Translations under genes and position numbers: made by a program
In this document: in pieces, positions 38,493 through 50,186 of the stretch
Position numbering within the stretch: position 1 is the first letter of the stretch
Layout of the letters: every line of letters begins with the position of its first letter
Source: Pseudogemmatithrix spongiicola
Lineage (GTDB): Bacteria; Gemmatimonadota; Gemmatimonadetes; Gemmatimonadales; Gemmatimonadaceae
Assembly (NCBI RefSeq): GCF_030623445.1
Contig: NZ_CP130613.1
Span: 620,001-684,000, forward strand
DNA: 64,000 nt
Direction of reading: 5' to 3'
The notes under the pieces: model-generated
Told to the model about the DNA's origin: nothing
What the model saw: only the letters and a program-made list of their open reading frames with translations
Database searches by the model: none

Positions 38493-41400
38493 GTGTTTCG
38501 CCAGTGCTCCCTGCGTCGCGCCTTCGCGCACGCGGCTGTCGTCGCTACAGCCCTACTCTTCGCTGCCTCGACGCCGCAAGCCCAACAGCTTGAGGTGAGC
38601 GGGACGCTGCACAGCGTCTGGCGCGATCCTGTGCGCCCGGGAGAGACCCCGACCCGGCTCTTCGGTGTCGTCGACGATTCCGGGCGCGTCGCGCCGGTTC
38701 AGCTGACCGCGGAGCAGGCCGAGCGCTACGGTGGCTTCGATGCCATCCGACTGCGGCGCGTGCGCCTGAGCGTGTCGGCTGGGCAGGCGGCCACGATCCA
38801 GGAAATCCAAGCGCAGACGCCGGCGAGCCTCGCGCTGATGGCTGCCGAGGGGCCGCGCGTGATGCGGTACGTCACGTTGCTGTGCCGCTTTCCGGATTTC
38901 GACTGGGTCAATCCGGGCACGTTGGCCGACGCGGAGGCGATGTTCGGTCAGGCGTTCCCCGGCGTCGGTCACTAGTGGGACGAAGTGTCGAACGGCCAGC
39001 TGTCCTTGGAAGGCAGCATCGTGCGCGGGTGGTACGTGATGCCACAGCCCCGCGACGTGTACGTCCCCGGGGACTTCGCCAACCTCAACGGTCTCGCGCG
39101 CGATTGTGCGGCCGCCGCCGATGCCGATGTGGACTTCTCACAGTTTCAGGGCGTCAACTTCGTCTTCAATACGAATCTCGACTGCTGCAGCTACGGTGGC
39201 ACGGGTTCGCTGACGCTCGATGGCGGCACGCGTGGCTACGCGATGACGTGGCTGGCGAGTAACGTCTTCAACGCCCTTGGTACGATCGCGCATGAAGTCG
39301 GACACTCGTTGGGGCTCTCGCATTCGAGTGGCTCATACGGGCTGGTGTATGACTCGCGCTGGGACGTGATGAGCGCGAGTGCCTGGCATCCGGTGCCCGG
39401 TACCGTGCAGTCCGTCGGGTCGCACATCAACGCCTACGGCAAGCGGCAGTTGGGGTTCATCCCGGCGGCGCGCGACTTCCTGGCCTCCCCGGGCACGCAC
39501 GAGATCATCCTCGAGAAGACGGCGCGTCCGGCGGCGAACGGCCACTATCTCATCGCGCGCATCCCCACGCCGCGGTTCGGGCCGAACCAGTACTACACGC
39601 TCGAGGTCCGGGGCATCGGCGGGTACCATGCGGGTCTCGTCGGCGCGGGCGTGGTGGTGCATCGCATCGGTGGCGGTGGCGTGACGCCGTCCAACGTCAT
39701 CGACCCCAACGACGACGGTGCACTGCTCGTCCCCGGCGAGCAGTTCATCGACGGGGTGAACGGCATCACCATCCGCGTGCTCGAGCGCGTGGGCGATGCG
39801 TTTCGCCTGCGGCTGGACGTCGCCGCAACCCCACAGGTCGTCGTGGAGTCGCCACTGCGACTCTATGTCGTCACGGCGGGGGCCGACAGCGTGATCACGG
39901 ACAGCGCGCGCGTGACCTTGGTGGGCATGCCGGAGGGGACGGCGTGGACGGCCGGCAAGCAGATGAGCGGGCCGCTCTCGGTGCTCACCGCCGGCGGCAC
40001 CGGAACGGCGATGCTGCGGTGGTCGGTGCGGACGAGCGGGCTCGCGGCCGGGCAATACGACCAGAGCATCCGCGTGGACGCCGGCGCGTTCGGTTGGGTC
40101 TCCGTGCAGGTGCGCGTGCGGGTGCTGGCGCCGTCGTCGCTGACGCTCGGGGTCTCGGGACCGGTGCGTCGCGATTCCATCATCGCGGGCGGGCAGCGGA
40201 ACACCTTCAACTCGGTCGTCATCGGCGGCCCGGGAGCGGACACGACGTCATGGACCCTGACGACGTCCGCGCCGTGGATCACGATGGTGCAAGGTGCCGG
40301 TGTCGGCGCGGCCTCGGTCCAGTATGTCCGCAATACCGCTGGGTTGAATCCGGGGATGTACGTGGCCGAGCTCACACTGCGCGCCCCGGGCACCACGCTG
40401 CCGCCGCTTTCGCTCCTCGACTCGCTCGAGGTCCTGGAGCCCGTCAGCTGGCAGGTGACGCATCGGGGCGCGACGCGCACGACGCTCGGCCAGGGCGCCT
40501 TGCCGGCGCTGGATTCGATCCGCGTCGAGCTCAGCGGGCGCTACGGGACATCAGCGCAGTGGTACGCGGTGCAGGGCATCGGCTCGTACTACGTTCGTCC
40601 GGAGTTTCCGGGGCCGGTCGGGAGCGGATGGGTGCGCTTCCGGCGCGCGCCGGCCGACCTTACCCCGGGTGCGCATCCCGCGACGATCCGCCTCTACCTC
40701 GCGGCGGACCCGACGCAGGAGTACGACCTCGCCGACACGCTGATCGTCACGGCTGCCCCGGTGGGCATCACGTTGTCGACGCGGGTCACGCGCGACACTG
40801 TCCGTGGCCTCTCCTCCCTCAGCGAGGACTCCGTATTCGTGCAGCCCACGGGCCCGGGCAGTTCGTCCCGCGCCTGGCGCGCCATGAATGCGCGTGCGCT
40901 GCTGGCGTTTCCGTTGAGCGGAAGCATGCTTCCCAGCCAGCGCACGGGGCCGAACTGGATTCGCTTCATCCGCAACATCGCGGACCGCGCGCCGGGCTGG
41001 CACGTCGACACGCTCGACTTCCTCGAGGCCAACGGCTCGGTCGTGTTGGCGAAGCTCATCGACAGCCTCTACGTCGCAGCCGGCCCTGTCCCCACGACGC
41101 TGGCGATGTCGGTGCCCTCACGGCGCGCGGAACTGCGGGCAGGCAGTGCGGTGACCCTCGACGACAGCGTGCGCGTCATCGCCACCGGCGACGAGGCCGC
41201 GGGCATCGCGTGGACGGCATCGGCGACGGCCGCGTGGATCACGCTGCGGGCCACCGCGGGCACGGGCACGTCGCCGCTGCGCTGGACGCGAAGCGCCGCT
41301 GCATTGGCACCGGGCTGGTACGTGGACACGATCCGCGTGAAGGCGCCGAGTTTCGGTGCGCGCGCCAGCGTCATCGACTCGCTGCGCGTGTATGCGGCGC

Positions 41401-41873
41401 CGGTCATTGCGGGCGACGCAGCGCGGCCACCGGCGACGATGGGCGCCGCATACTCCGACACCCTGCGCCTCGTCGGCGGTCCCACGGGGACGGCGCAGTG
41501 GTCGCTGGCGAGCGGCGCGCTGCCCGCCGGGCTCACGCTTGAAGCCGCATCGGGCCGTGTCCACGGCATCGCCGAATCGAGCGGTGCGTTCGTCGCGACG
41601 GCGCGCGCCGTCATTGGTGCAGATACGGCGCTGCGCGAGCTGCGGCTCAGCGTACAGGAGCCGGTGCTCGCCCCCACTGCGGTCATCGCGCAACTGCTCG
41701 GCGGCGCGTCGTTGAACGCCGACGCGCTCCGGTATCTCGATTTGCAGGGCAACCGGAACGGTCGCCTGGATGTCGGCGACGTGCGCGCGTGGCGCCGGCG
41801 GCAGGCGCCGGCGCTGACGGCGGCGCAGCGCGCGGCGCTCGACACCGTCCTCGGTGCCGGAGGGACACCATGA
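38493..41873 (+). pseudogene. Secreted HExxH metalloprotease with BACON/Ig domains and dockerin-like tail, split by one in-frame TAG
   Basis: The frame runs from about GTG 38493 (signal peptide ending TPQAQQ) to the TGA at 41873, broken only by a TAG at 38973-38975. The codons around it read Val-Gly-His-stop-Trp-Asp-Glu-Val; relatives of this protease type usually have Tyr here (HYW), one base from TAG. After the stop come the zinc site TIAHEVGHSLGLSH, a MSAS Met-turn-like segment, repeated BACON-like units (APWITMVQGAGVGAASVQY), a putative-Ig unit (GLTLEAASGRVHGI) and a dockerin-like LDLQGNRNGRLDVGDVRAW. Recent nonsense mutation, suppression or sequencing error are all possible. An internal GTG at 38985 would give a protein without signal peptide. 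Confidence 0.75.
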
Positions 41874-42286
41874 TCGGCTCGCGATGGAGACGGGGGCTGG
41901 CCCTCGGCGCTGCGGTCGCGCTGATCGGCTCCTGCGCCGAGCCCACCGCGCCGCAACGGCCCGTGGCCGGCGCGCTGCAGGTCACCTGGACGACGCCGCA
42001 CGTGGATGATCGTTCGGCGCTGTTGCGCGTCGTGCTGCCGTCCGGGCTCTCGGCCACCGGGCTCGACGGCGCCACGCCCGGCATCGAGGTGTTTCACCGC
42101 CAAAGCGGCGATACGCTGTTCATCGCGGCGTTCGGCGAACTCGCCAGCGGGGCGCTCCTGCGCTTCGAGGTGCCGGATGTGCGGCAGGCGTCGCGGATTG
42201 CGGCGACGATCGTCGAGGTCGGCGCCGCCGACGATGCGCTGCGGACGACGACGGATGGCTACGCCGTCCGGGTCCAGCAGCCGTAG
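41870..42286 (+). CDS. Small lipoprotein, possibly cohesin-like
   Basis: 138 residues from the ATG at 41870, overlapping the protease stop (ATGA). The signal ends in a lipobox (LIGSC, Cys about 22). The mature 115 residues form a beta-sandwich-like pattern: ALLRVVLPSGL, IEVFHRQSGDTLFIAAF, SGALLRFEVPDV. That strand order and the late small-residue/Phe-Glu-Val strand recall cohesin modules. Because the upstream protease ends in a dockerin-like segment, a surface anchoring pair is conceivable; this is inference only. Confidence 0.5.
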   Translation: MIGSRWRRGLALGAAVALIGSCAEPTAPQRPVAGALQVTWTTPHVDDRSALLRVVLPSGLSATGLDGATPGIEVFHRQSGDTLFIAAFGELASGALLRFEVPDVRQASRIAATIVEVGAADDALRTTTDGYAVRVQQP

Positions 42287-42318
42287 ATTCTCCCCAACTT
42301 CAGCAGGAGTGCAGCATC

Positions 42319-42744
42319 GTGTTCGAGACCGTGAAACGCTACCGCCGTGGGATTGCCGTGCTCGTCGCGACCGTGGTCTGGTCCGCTGCGGCCGGCGCAC
42401 AGTCGACGCGGCCCGCGCCCGCCGGCCCCGATCTGCAGGGTCTTTGGGATTTCACGATGCGCGCGGGTGATCGCATGTCGCCCGGCTTCTTCGCGCTGGG
42501 TCCCGTCGGGCAGAACTGGGCCGGCTCGATCACGATGTACCTGACGAATACGCTCGCGATCCCCGTGCTCACCGTCAGCGGCGACTCCGTGCGCATGGTC
42601 GTGGCGTCGCGCGAGGGCGATGTCGTGTTCCGCGCCCGGTTGAGCCAGGACGGGCAGTCCATGGAAGGCATCGTCGACTACCACGGCGGCGCGCGCCTGC
42701 CGATGGTAGCGACACGTCGCGCCCAACCAGTCGTTCCGCGCTGA
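42319..42744 (+). CDS. Exported protein of unknown function
   Basis: 141 residues. The signal peptide (about 1-28, ending AAAGAQ) has an Arg pair before the hydrophobic core. The mature domain has a lipocalin/META-like strand pattern: LQGLWDFTM, VGQNWAGSITMYLT, DVVFRARLSQDGQSMEGIVDY. Similar domains bind small ligands or are of unknown role. A CAGGAG ribosome-binding site precedes it. It is convergent with the next gene. Confidence 0.55.
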   Translation: MFETVKRYRRGIAVLVATVVWSAAAGAQSTRPAPAGPDLQGLWDFTMRAGDRMSPGFFALGPVGQNWAGSITMYLTNTLAIPVLTVSGDSVRMVVASREGDVVFRARLSQDGQSMEGIVDYHGGARLPMVATRRAQPVVPR

Positions 42745-42755
42745 GTTCGCGCCGA

Positions 42756-43865
42756 CTACGGACAGATCGTCTCGGAGACGCAGGCAATCACGCGGATCCG
42801 GTAACTGACGTCGCTGAGGGAGCTGGCCTCGACGACGTAGTCACCGGCGGCCCAGAAGGAGGGCAGCACGCCAAGGAACCCGCCGCGCCGGAACACCTGC
42901 AGCGACGGGTTGTTCGGCGTCGAGGTCGGTTCGATGGCGACGCGATACAAGCCGTCGCGTGGCAGCGTGATGCGCCACCACTCCTGGGCGAACCCGAATG
43001 CGGCGTGGCAGTCCGATGCATCGAGGCTGCCGTCCGCGGCGGAGCCCAACGTGAGCGGACGGATGGTGGCCGTCGAGTCCGAGCACAACGCCACCTCGCG
43101 AGTCTCCAGCCTGATGGACGCGTTGAGGTGGTCGGGCTCACCGGCGACCCAGAGCACGTAGCTCCCGGGCGCGAGCATCCGCGCCACGAATGCGCGCCCC
43201 CAGGGATTGCGTCGCATCGTGACGCTCCAATCGGTGGACTCCATGATGGCGAGCAGCGGCATCACCTCCGCGGAGGACGCATCGATGCGCACGAGGGTGC
43301 TGTCGGTGAGCACGAGCCGTCGCCCCTCGGCGCGCAGGGTCGGATACCGCGGGCCGAGGGAGTCCTGCGGCCATTCCCCGAAGCCCGGGTGATAGCCGAG
43401 CGCGCAATCGTCGGCGGTGAGGGTGACAAGGGAATCGCTGCCGACGACGAGTGGCGCGGAGACGGCGCCGCGCTGGCAGAGCGTTTGCACGACCTCGTAG
43501 TCGCGCCGGAGGGTCCGGCCATGCGCCTGCACCGCCAGGCGCACCAAGCCGACGCGTCGCGGACGCAGCACACCGCCGGAGGCGTCGCCGGTGACCGTCG
43601 CGATGCTGGTATCGCTCACCGCCCAAACGGCGCCGACGGCATCCATGACGGGAATCGCGAGCGTGTCCCCCACCTGCACCGCGCGTTCGCTCGACGAGAA
43701 GCTGAACAACGCGCCGGGCGCGATGGGCGGGGGACCTCCACCGGACCTCGGGTCGAAATCGAGACTGACCGGAATGCCGAACTCGCAGGCGCTGCCGAGC
43801 GTCAGCACGGCCGCCAGGGCAATCGCGTGCCGGCGATGCGCGCGGCGGAGGGTCGCGATGGACAT
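42756..43865 (-). CDS. Lipoprotein with Big2-like domain
   Basis: 369 residues from the ATG at 43865; a GTG at 43868 is directly upstream. A long Arg-rich N-terminus and signal end at the lipobox LGSAC. Residues about 55-115 look like a Big2 unit (VQVGDTLAIPVMDAVGAVWAVSDTSIATV). The rest is beta-rich with scattered Cys. It is the second gene after the similar 43871 gene, five bases apart, so one operon. Function unknown, presumably cell-surface or periplasmic. Confidence 0.6.
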   Translation of the reverse strand: MSIATLRRAHRRHAIALAAVLTLGSACEFGIPVSLDFDPRSGGGPPPIAPGALFSFSSSERAVQVGDTLAIPVMDAVGAVWAVSDTSIATVTGDASGGVLRPRRVGLVRLAVQAHGRTLRRDYEVVQTLCQRGAVSAPLVVGSDSLVTLTADDCALGYHPGFGEWPQDSLGPRYPTLRAEGRRLVLTDSTLVRIDASSAEVMPLLAIMESTDWSVTMRRNPWGRAFVARMLAPGSYVLWVAGEPDHLNASIRLETREVALCSDSTATIRPLTLGSAADGSLDASDCHAAFGFAQEWWRITLPRDGLYRVAIEPTSTPNNPSLQVFRRGGFLGVLPSFWAAGDYVVEASSLSDVSYRIRVIACVSETICP

Positions 43866-43870
43866 CACGA

Positions 43871-44578
43871 CTACGGCACCGCCGTCGTGCGCAGCACCAC
43901 GCGCAGGCTGGCGGTGTCGAACATGCCGCGCGTCGCAATCCAGATGCGATACCGCCCGGCCCCGAGTGTGGTCGGCTGAAGGCGTGCGCTGCTATCGCTG
44001 CCGTGCACCCACTCGAGCGCACGGCCGCCCACATCGAGCAACGCGATCGTCGGGCGCGTGCCGCTCGCGTCGGCTTCGATCTCCACGATGCGTGGCCCGG
44101 CCAGATGGAGTCGCCAGCCGTCCGCGCGGTTCGCGACTGCCGGTTGCCCGCTGGCCGTTCGTGGCAGCCAGCTCCAGGCGGCGAACGACGGCATGCCGCA
44201 GGACGACGCATCGAAGCCAATGGTGAGCACCGTGTCTCCGACCAGCGTGTCCTGCGGCGGCGTGGCGAAGCAACTGCTCGCGTACACGCCCAGCTGCACG
44301 GAGTCGCGGAATCCCGGCTGTGCGTATTCGATGTACGCGCTGCCGATGCGCCTCCCATGCACGCGGCCGTCGGCGGCGACCGTGACGACCGCGCTGTCCG
44401 ATGAGCGCCACGTGCCACCGGAGGCGTAGAGGAGGCCAACCGTCGCGGTGGCGCCCAGTATCACGATCTCGGGTGAGATCATTGACGGCGTCGAGCCGAA
44501 CGGGTCGTCGATGTTCCCGCCGCAGGCGACCGTGCCCTGCGTGAATGCGACCAGTGCAACGAGTGCGAGCGCGCGCAT
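43871..44578 (-). CDS. Lipoprotein with Big2-like domain
   Basis: 235 residues from the ATG at 44578, chosen because MRALALVALVAFTQGTVAC is a clean lipoprotein signal; a longer frame from 44626 adds a poor N-terminus. The next part is Big2-like (ISPEIVILGATATVGLLYASGGTWRSSDSAVVTVAADG), followed by beta-rich sequence with paired cysteines. Paralogous in layout to 42756-43865, with which it forms an operon. Confidence 0.6.
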   Translation of the reverse strand: MRALALVALVAFTQGTVACGGNIDDPFGSTPSMISPEIVILGATATVGLLYASGGTWRSSDSAVVTVAADGRVHGRRIGSAYIEYAQPGFRDSVQLGVYASSCFATPPQDTLVGDTVLTIGFDASSCGMPSFAAWSWLPRTASGQPAVANRADGWRLHLAGPRIVEIEADASGTRPTIALLDVGGRALEWVHGSDSSARLQPTTLGAGRYRIWIATRGMFDTASLRVVLRTTAVP

Positions 44579-44613
44579 GCCAGCCTCCGGTGCCCACAGC
44601 ATGCGGGAAATCA

Positions 44614-44665
44614 TTCGGCCCCACAACCCTCAGGACCGCGCGTGTCCTAGGCTTGTGGGGCCGAA
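44614..44665. terminator. Long hairpin downstream of gyrB
   Basis: TTCGGCCCCACAA (44614-44626) pairs perfectly with TTGTGGGGCCGAA (44653-44665), and the loop holds an inner AGGAC/GTCCT stem. It lies about 40 bases after the gyrB stop and before the lipoprotein operon on the same strand. There is no clear T-run, so it may be a processing or partial terminator hairpin. Confidence 0.5.
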
Positions 44666-44705
44666 CGATGGCGCGATGCCCTAGGCATCCCGCGATCGGC
44701 GCAGC

Positions 44706-46784
<2,079 letters not shown>

Positions 46785-47147
46785 TTAGGGAGCGCGTCCC
46801 GGACCCGGCTCCTGCAGCAGTTCCCAGCGGATCTTCTTCACGCCAGTGTCGCCCGTCGCGGCGTTCAGTTTCGCCACCAACGACCGCTCCATCATCGCCA
46901 GTTCCTGCATCCAAGCATGCGTCTTCACGCCCACGACCATCGTGCCGTCCTCGGCGATCAACCGCGCCTGCGTGACCTTCGCGATCTGCGTACCGACGAG
47001 GCGCGGCCAGAGCTCGAGGACCTGGGCACGATGCACGTCGTCGTCGAGTCCGCTCTCGCGCAGCGCCTCGGCCAACATCTCGGCGATCGGGCGCGGCGCG
47101 TTGCGTCCGCTGCGGCCGCCCGCGCGGGAGTCGTCGTAGTACGTCAC
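46785..47147 (-). CDS. dciA: DciA-like helicase-loading protein (DUF721)
   Basis: 120 residues from a GTG. The DUF721 core is visible: VLELWPRLVGTQIAKVTQARLI, then LVVGVKTHAWMQELAMM and the KKIRW strand, forming a KH-like fold. DciA loads the replicative helicase in bacteria lacking DnaC/DnaI. It sits seven bases after recF and before gyrB, a common arrangement. The N-terminal part is short and Arg/Gly-rich. Confidence 0.85.
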   Translation of the reverse strand: MTYYDDSRAGGRSGRNAPRPIAEMLAEALRESGLDDDVHRAQVLELWPRLVGTQIAKVTQARLIAEDGTMVVGVKTHAWMQELAMMERSLVAKLNAATGDTGVKKIRWELLQEPGPGRAP

Positions 47148-47154
47148 GCCGCGC

Positions 47155-48276
47155 TCACCGCGTGAACGTCCCCGCGCGCACGCTCCAGCGCTGCAGCCGC
47201 GTGAACTGCGACGGGATCTCGTCCTCGCGCGGCACGCAGAGCACGCACTGCCCCACGCCCTCTTCCTCGAGCAGCGCGAGGATGCGTGCCGTGCGCCGGC
47301 GATCCAGCTCGGCGAAGGGATCGTCGAGCAGCAGCGCGGGAATCACGCCTGTCGCCTCCCGATGCGTGGCACTCTCGAGCATGCGCAGCACGATGGCCGC
47401 CGTGCGCTGCTGGCCGGCGCTGCCGACCTGCCGCAGGTCGTGCGCGTCGAGCCGCAGCACGAGATCGTCGCGATGCGGGCCGGCATGCGTGAGACAGCGG
47501 CGCAGATCCTGCTCGCGCTGCCGCTCGAGCTGCGCCAGCAACTCCGCCTGTGGATCGTCCGCGTCGGCGGCGCTGCCGGCGTACTCGAGGGCGGCGGGCT
47601 GCGTCTCGCCGATGGCCGCCGAGAGTGCGGTGAAGCGCGCGGCATGCGCGGCCGCCCACGCACGGCGCGCGCGCACGAGGATCGCCCCCTGCTCGGCGAG
47701 CGCCGGTTCCCACGCCGCGACGGCGGCGACGAGCGTGCGCGCGGCGCCCTTGCGCGTGGCATCGCGCAGCGCGGCGTTGCGCCGCAGCAGCGCGCCGCGG
47801 TAGCGCCGCAGCGCGTGGAGATACGCCGGCGACGTGAGTGCGAGTGTGATGTCGAGGTAGCGCCGCCGCTCGGCGGGCGCGCCCGCGATGAGGTCGACGT
47901 CGCGCGGCGAGAATGACACGCTGGGCAGCGCGTCGAGCGCGTCCGTGAGCTTCTCGGGCTCCGCACCGTCGAGCGTCACCTTCTTGCGGCCCGCGCGGTC
48001 AGCGCCGATGGTGGCGCGCATCGCCGGAAGGTTGCCGAGCTCCGCCGCGATGTGGAACGCCGGGGCGCCGTGCCGGATCAGGTCGCGGTCGCGCGCGCCA
48101 CGCATCGAGCGCAGCATGCGGAGGTACGCGATGGCCTCGATCGCATTCGTCTTGCCCTGGCCGTTCTCGCCGACCAGGGCGATGCCCTCGGGCGGCAACT
48201 CGAGCCGCGCGGCCGCGATGTTGCGAAAGTCATGCAGCGCGAGCGCACGGAGCTGCGCGGACCGAGGCGACGACAT
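47155..48276 (-). CDS. recF: RecF DNA repair ATPase
   Basis: 373 residues. Walker A GENGQGKTN follows a DFRNIAAARLELP opening. The SFSPRDVDLIAGAP and RRYLDITLALTSPAYLHALRRYRGAL blocks are typical, and the signature/Walker B region is VGSAGQQRTAAIVLRMLE and LLLDDPFAELD. RecF, with RecO and RecR, loads RecA at gaps. Its usual partner dnaN is not adjacent; a crotonase gene precedes it instead. Confidence 0.95.
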   Translation of the reverse strand: MSSPRSAQLRALALHDFRNIAAARLELPPEGIALVGENGQGKTNAIEAIAYLRMLRSMRGARDRDLIRHGAPAFHIAAELGNLPAMRATIGADRAGRKKVTLDGAEPEKLTDALDALPSVSFSPRDVDLIAGAPAERRRYLDITLALTSPAYLHALRRYRGALLRRNAALRDATRKGAARTLVAAVAAWEPALAEQGAILVRARRAWAAAHAARFTALSAAIGETQPAALEYAGSAADADDPQAELLAQLERQREQDLRRCLTHAGPHRDDLVLRLDAHDLRQVGSAGQQRTAAIVLRMLESATHREATGVIPALLLDDPFAELDRRRTARILALLEEEGVGQCVLCVPREDEIPSQFTRLQRWSVRAGTFTR

Positions 48277-48294
48277 GGCGCGCGCCGCCTGCGC

Positions 48295-49086
48295 CTACGC
48301 GCCCTTGAACGCCGCGGGTCGCTTCTCGAGGAACGCCGTCGTGCCCTCGCGCATGTCCGCCGTCCGCCCCAGCACGCCGAAGTGCCGGCTTTCCAGCGCC
48401 AAGGCATCATCCATCGACATCCCGGCGCCCTTCGCGACCACCTCGATCGCATGCGCGAGTGCCAACGGCCCGTTGGCGATCATCTCCTTGGCCATCGAGC
48501 GCGTCACGTCCAACAGCACCTCGGCGGGATACACCGCGTTCACAAGGCCGTAGCTCGCCGCCGTGTTCGCGTCGATCATGCCGCCCGTGAGGATCATCTG
48601 CATCGCGCGACCCGTGCCGATGAGGCGCGGGAGCCGCTGCGTGCCGCCGTAGCCGGGAATCAGCCCGAGCTTGGCTTCGGGCAGGCCGAACTTGGCGCCC
48701 TCGCTGGCGACGCGCACATGGCAGGCGAGCGCCAACTCCAGGCCCCCACCAAGCGCGAAACCGTTGATCGCGGCGACGACCGGCTTGTTGAGCCGCTCGA
48801 TCTTCGTGAACACGCGCGAGCCCACCTGCGACAGCGATTCCAGCCCGGCCGGGCTGTCGGCGCCCTCGGCAATCTCGGCGATGTCGGCCCCCGCGACGAA
48901 CGCGCGGCCGGCGCCCGTGAGGATGATCGCGCGGACCTGTTCGCGCTGCGACAGCTCGGTGAACGCCTTGTCGAGCTCGGCGATCACCGTCGCGTTGAGC
49001 GCGTTGAGCTTGTCGGGGCGGTTGACCGTGACGATCGCCAACGCATCGGCGATCTCGAGCGTGAGGAAGGTGAATGGCGTCGTCAT
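48295..49086 (-). CDS. Enoyl-CoA hydratase/isomerase (crotonase family)
   Basis: 263 residues. The oxyanion-hole segments are GRAFVAGADIAEIAEG and GFALGGGLELALACH, and the catalytic glutamates lie in the GLPEAKLGLIPGYGGTQRL block. It would hydrate enoyl-CoA in beta-oxidation. It is 18 bases before recF and may share its transcript, which is an unusual partner. A fatty-acid CoA ligase is encoded at 20978. Confidence 0.92.
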   Translation of the reverse strand: MTTPFTFLTLEIADALAIVTVNRPDKLNALNATVIAELDKAFTELSQREQVRAIILTGAGRAFVAGADIAEIAEGADSPAGLESLSQVGSRVFTKIERLNKPVVAAINGFALGGGLELALACHVRVASEGAKFGLPEAKLGLIPGYGGTQRLPRLIGTGRAMQMILTGGMIDANTAASYGLVNAVYPAEVLLDVTRSMAKEMIANGPLALAHAIEVVAKGAGMSMDDALALESRHFGVLGRTADMREGTTAFLEKRPAAFKGA

Positions 49087-49109
49087 GCCTACAATCTATA
49101 TCTTGCAGC

Positions 49110-50177
49110 GTGCCCACACCTCCCGTGCAGACCGTCGCGTGGGCCCCGAGCGGGGCGCTGCGCATCGTGGACCAGCGGCGACTGCCCGCCGAGCTGGTGA
49201 TGCGGGACCTCGCGAGCCTCGAGGACGTGGCCGAGGCGATCCGCACGCTGGCCGTCCGCGGCGCACCGGCGATCGGCGTCGCGGCGGCGATGGGGCTCGC
49301 GGCCGCTGCCGCGGCTGAACTCGAGCGCGGCGCACTCGCGGACGCCGCGCGCGCGCGGCTCTTCATTGAAGCGGGCGCGGCGACGCTGCGCGGCACGCGT
49401 CCCACGGCGGTGAACCTGATGTGGTCCTTGGACCGCATGCTCGCGGCCTTGCAGCAGGCCTCGGGCGCACCCGCGGCGCTGGTCGCCGCGATGCGCGAAG
49501 AGGCCGAACGCATTCGCGCCGATGACGTGGCGATGTGCGAGGCGCTGGGGCGTCATGGTCGCACGCTGCTCAAGGACGGCATGCGCGTGCTCACGCACTG
49601 CAACGCGGGGGCGCTGGCGACAGCGGGCATGGGCACCGCGTTGGCGCCACTGTATGTGGCGAAGGCCGAAGGCCTCGACATCGAGGTGTTCGCCGACGAA
49701 ACGCGGCCGTTGCTGCAGGGCGCGCGGCTGACGGCCTGGGAGCTTTCGCAGGCCGGCATCCCCGTGACGCTGGTGACGGATGGCATGGCGGGGTCGCTGA
49801 TGGCCGCGGGAAAGGTGGACATGGTCATCGTGGGTGCCGATCGCATTGCCGCCAACGGCGACGCGGCGAACAAGATCGGGACGTACTCGCTGGCTGTGCT
49901 GGCCAAGCATCACAAGATCCCGTTCATCGTCATCGCGCCGTCGAGCACCGTGGACCGCGCCATCCCGACGGGCGAGATGATTCCCATCGAGGAGCGTGCG
50001 GCGGAGGAGATCACGCAGGTCGCCGGCACGCGCGTGGCCGCCGAGGGCGCGCGCGTGTTCAACCCGGCCTTCGACGTGACACCCGCGGCGCTGATCTCCC
50101 ACATCGTCACCGAAGACGGTGTGCTCTGCGCGCCCTATCACTTCGACCGCGCCACGCTACCGCTGCCGCCGGCGTAA
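49110..50177 (+). CDS. mtnA: Methylthioribose-1-phosphate isomerase
   Basis: 355 residues from the GTG at 49110; the earlier frame start would overlap the divergent crotonase start. Motifs of the eIF2B-like/MtnA fold: RGAPAIGVAAAMG, HCNAGALATAGMGTALAP with the catalytic Cys, and VGADRIAANGDAANKIGTY with the catalytic Asp. The enzyme isomerises 5-methylthioribose-1-phosphate to the ribulose form in methionine salvage. No other mtn gene is in the window. Confidence 0.93.
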   Translation: MPTPPVQTVAWAPSGALRIVDQRRLPAELVMRDLASLEDVAEAIRTLAVRGAPAIGVAAAMGLAAAAAAELERGALADAARARLFIEAGAATLRGTRPTAVNLMWSLDRMLAALQQASGAPAALVAAMREEAERIRADDVAMCEALGRHGRTLLKDGMRVLTHCNAGALATAGMGTALAPLYVAKAEGLDIEVFADETRPLLQGARLTAWELSQAGIPVTLVTDGMAGSLMAAGKVDMVIVGADRIAANGDAANKIGTYSLAVLAKHHKIPFIVIAPSSTVDRAIPTGEMIPIEERAAEEITQVAGTRVAAEGARVFNPAFDVTPAALISHIVTEDGVLCAPYHFDRATLPLPPA

Positions 50178-50186
50178 GGAGACATC

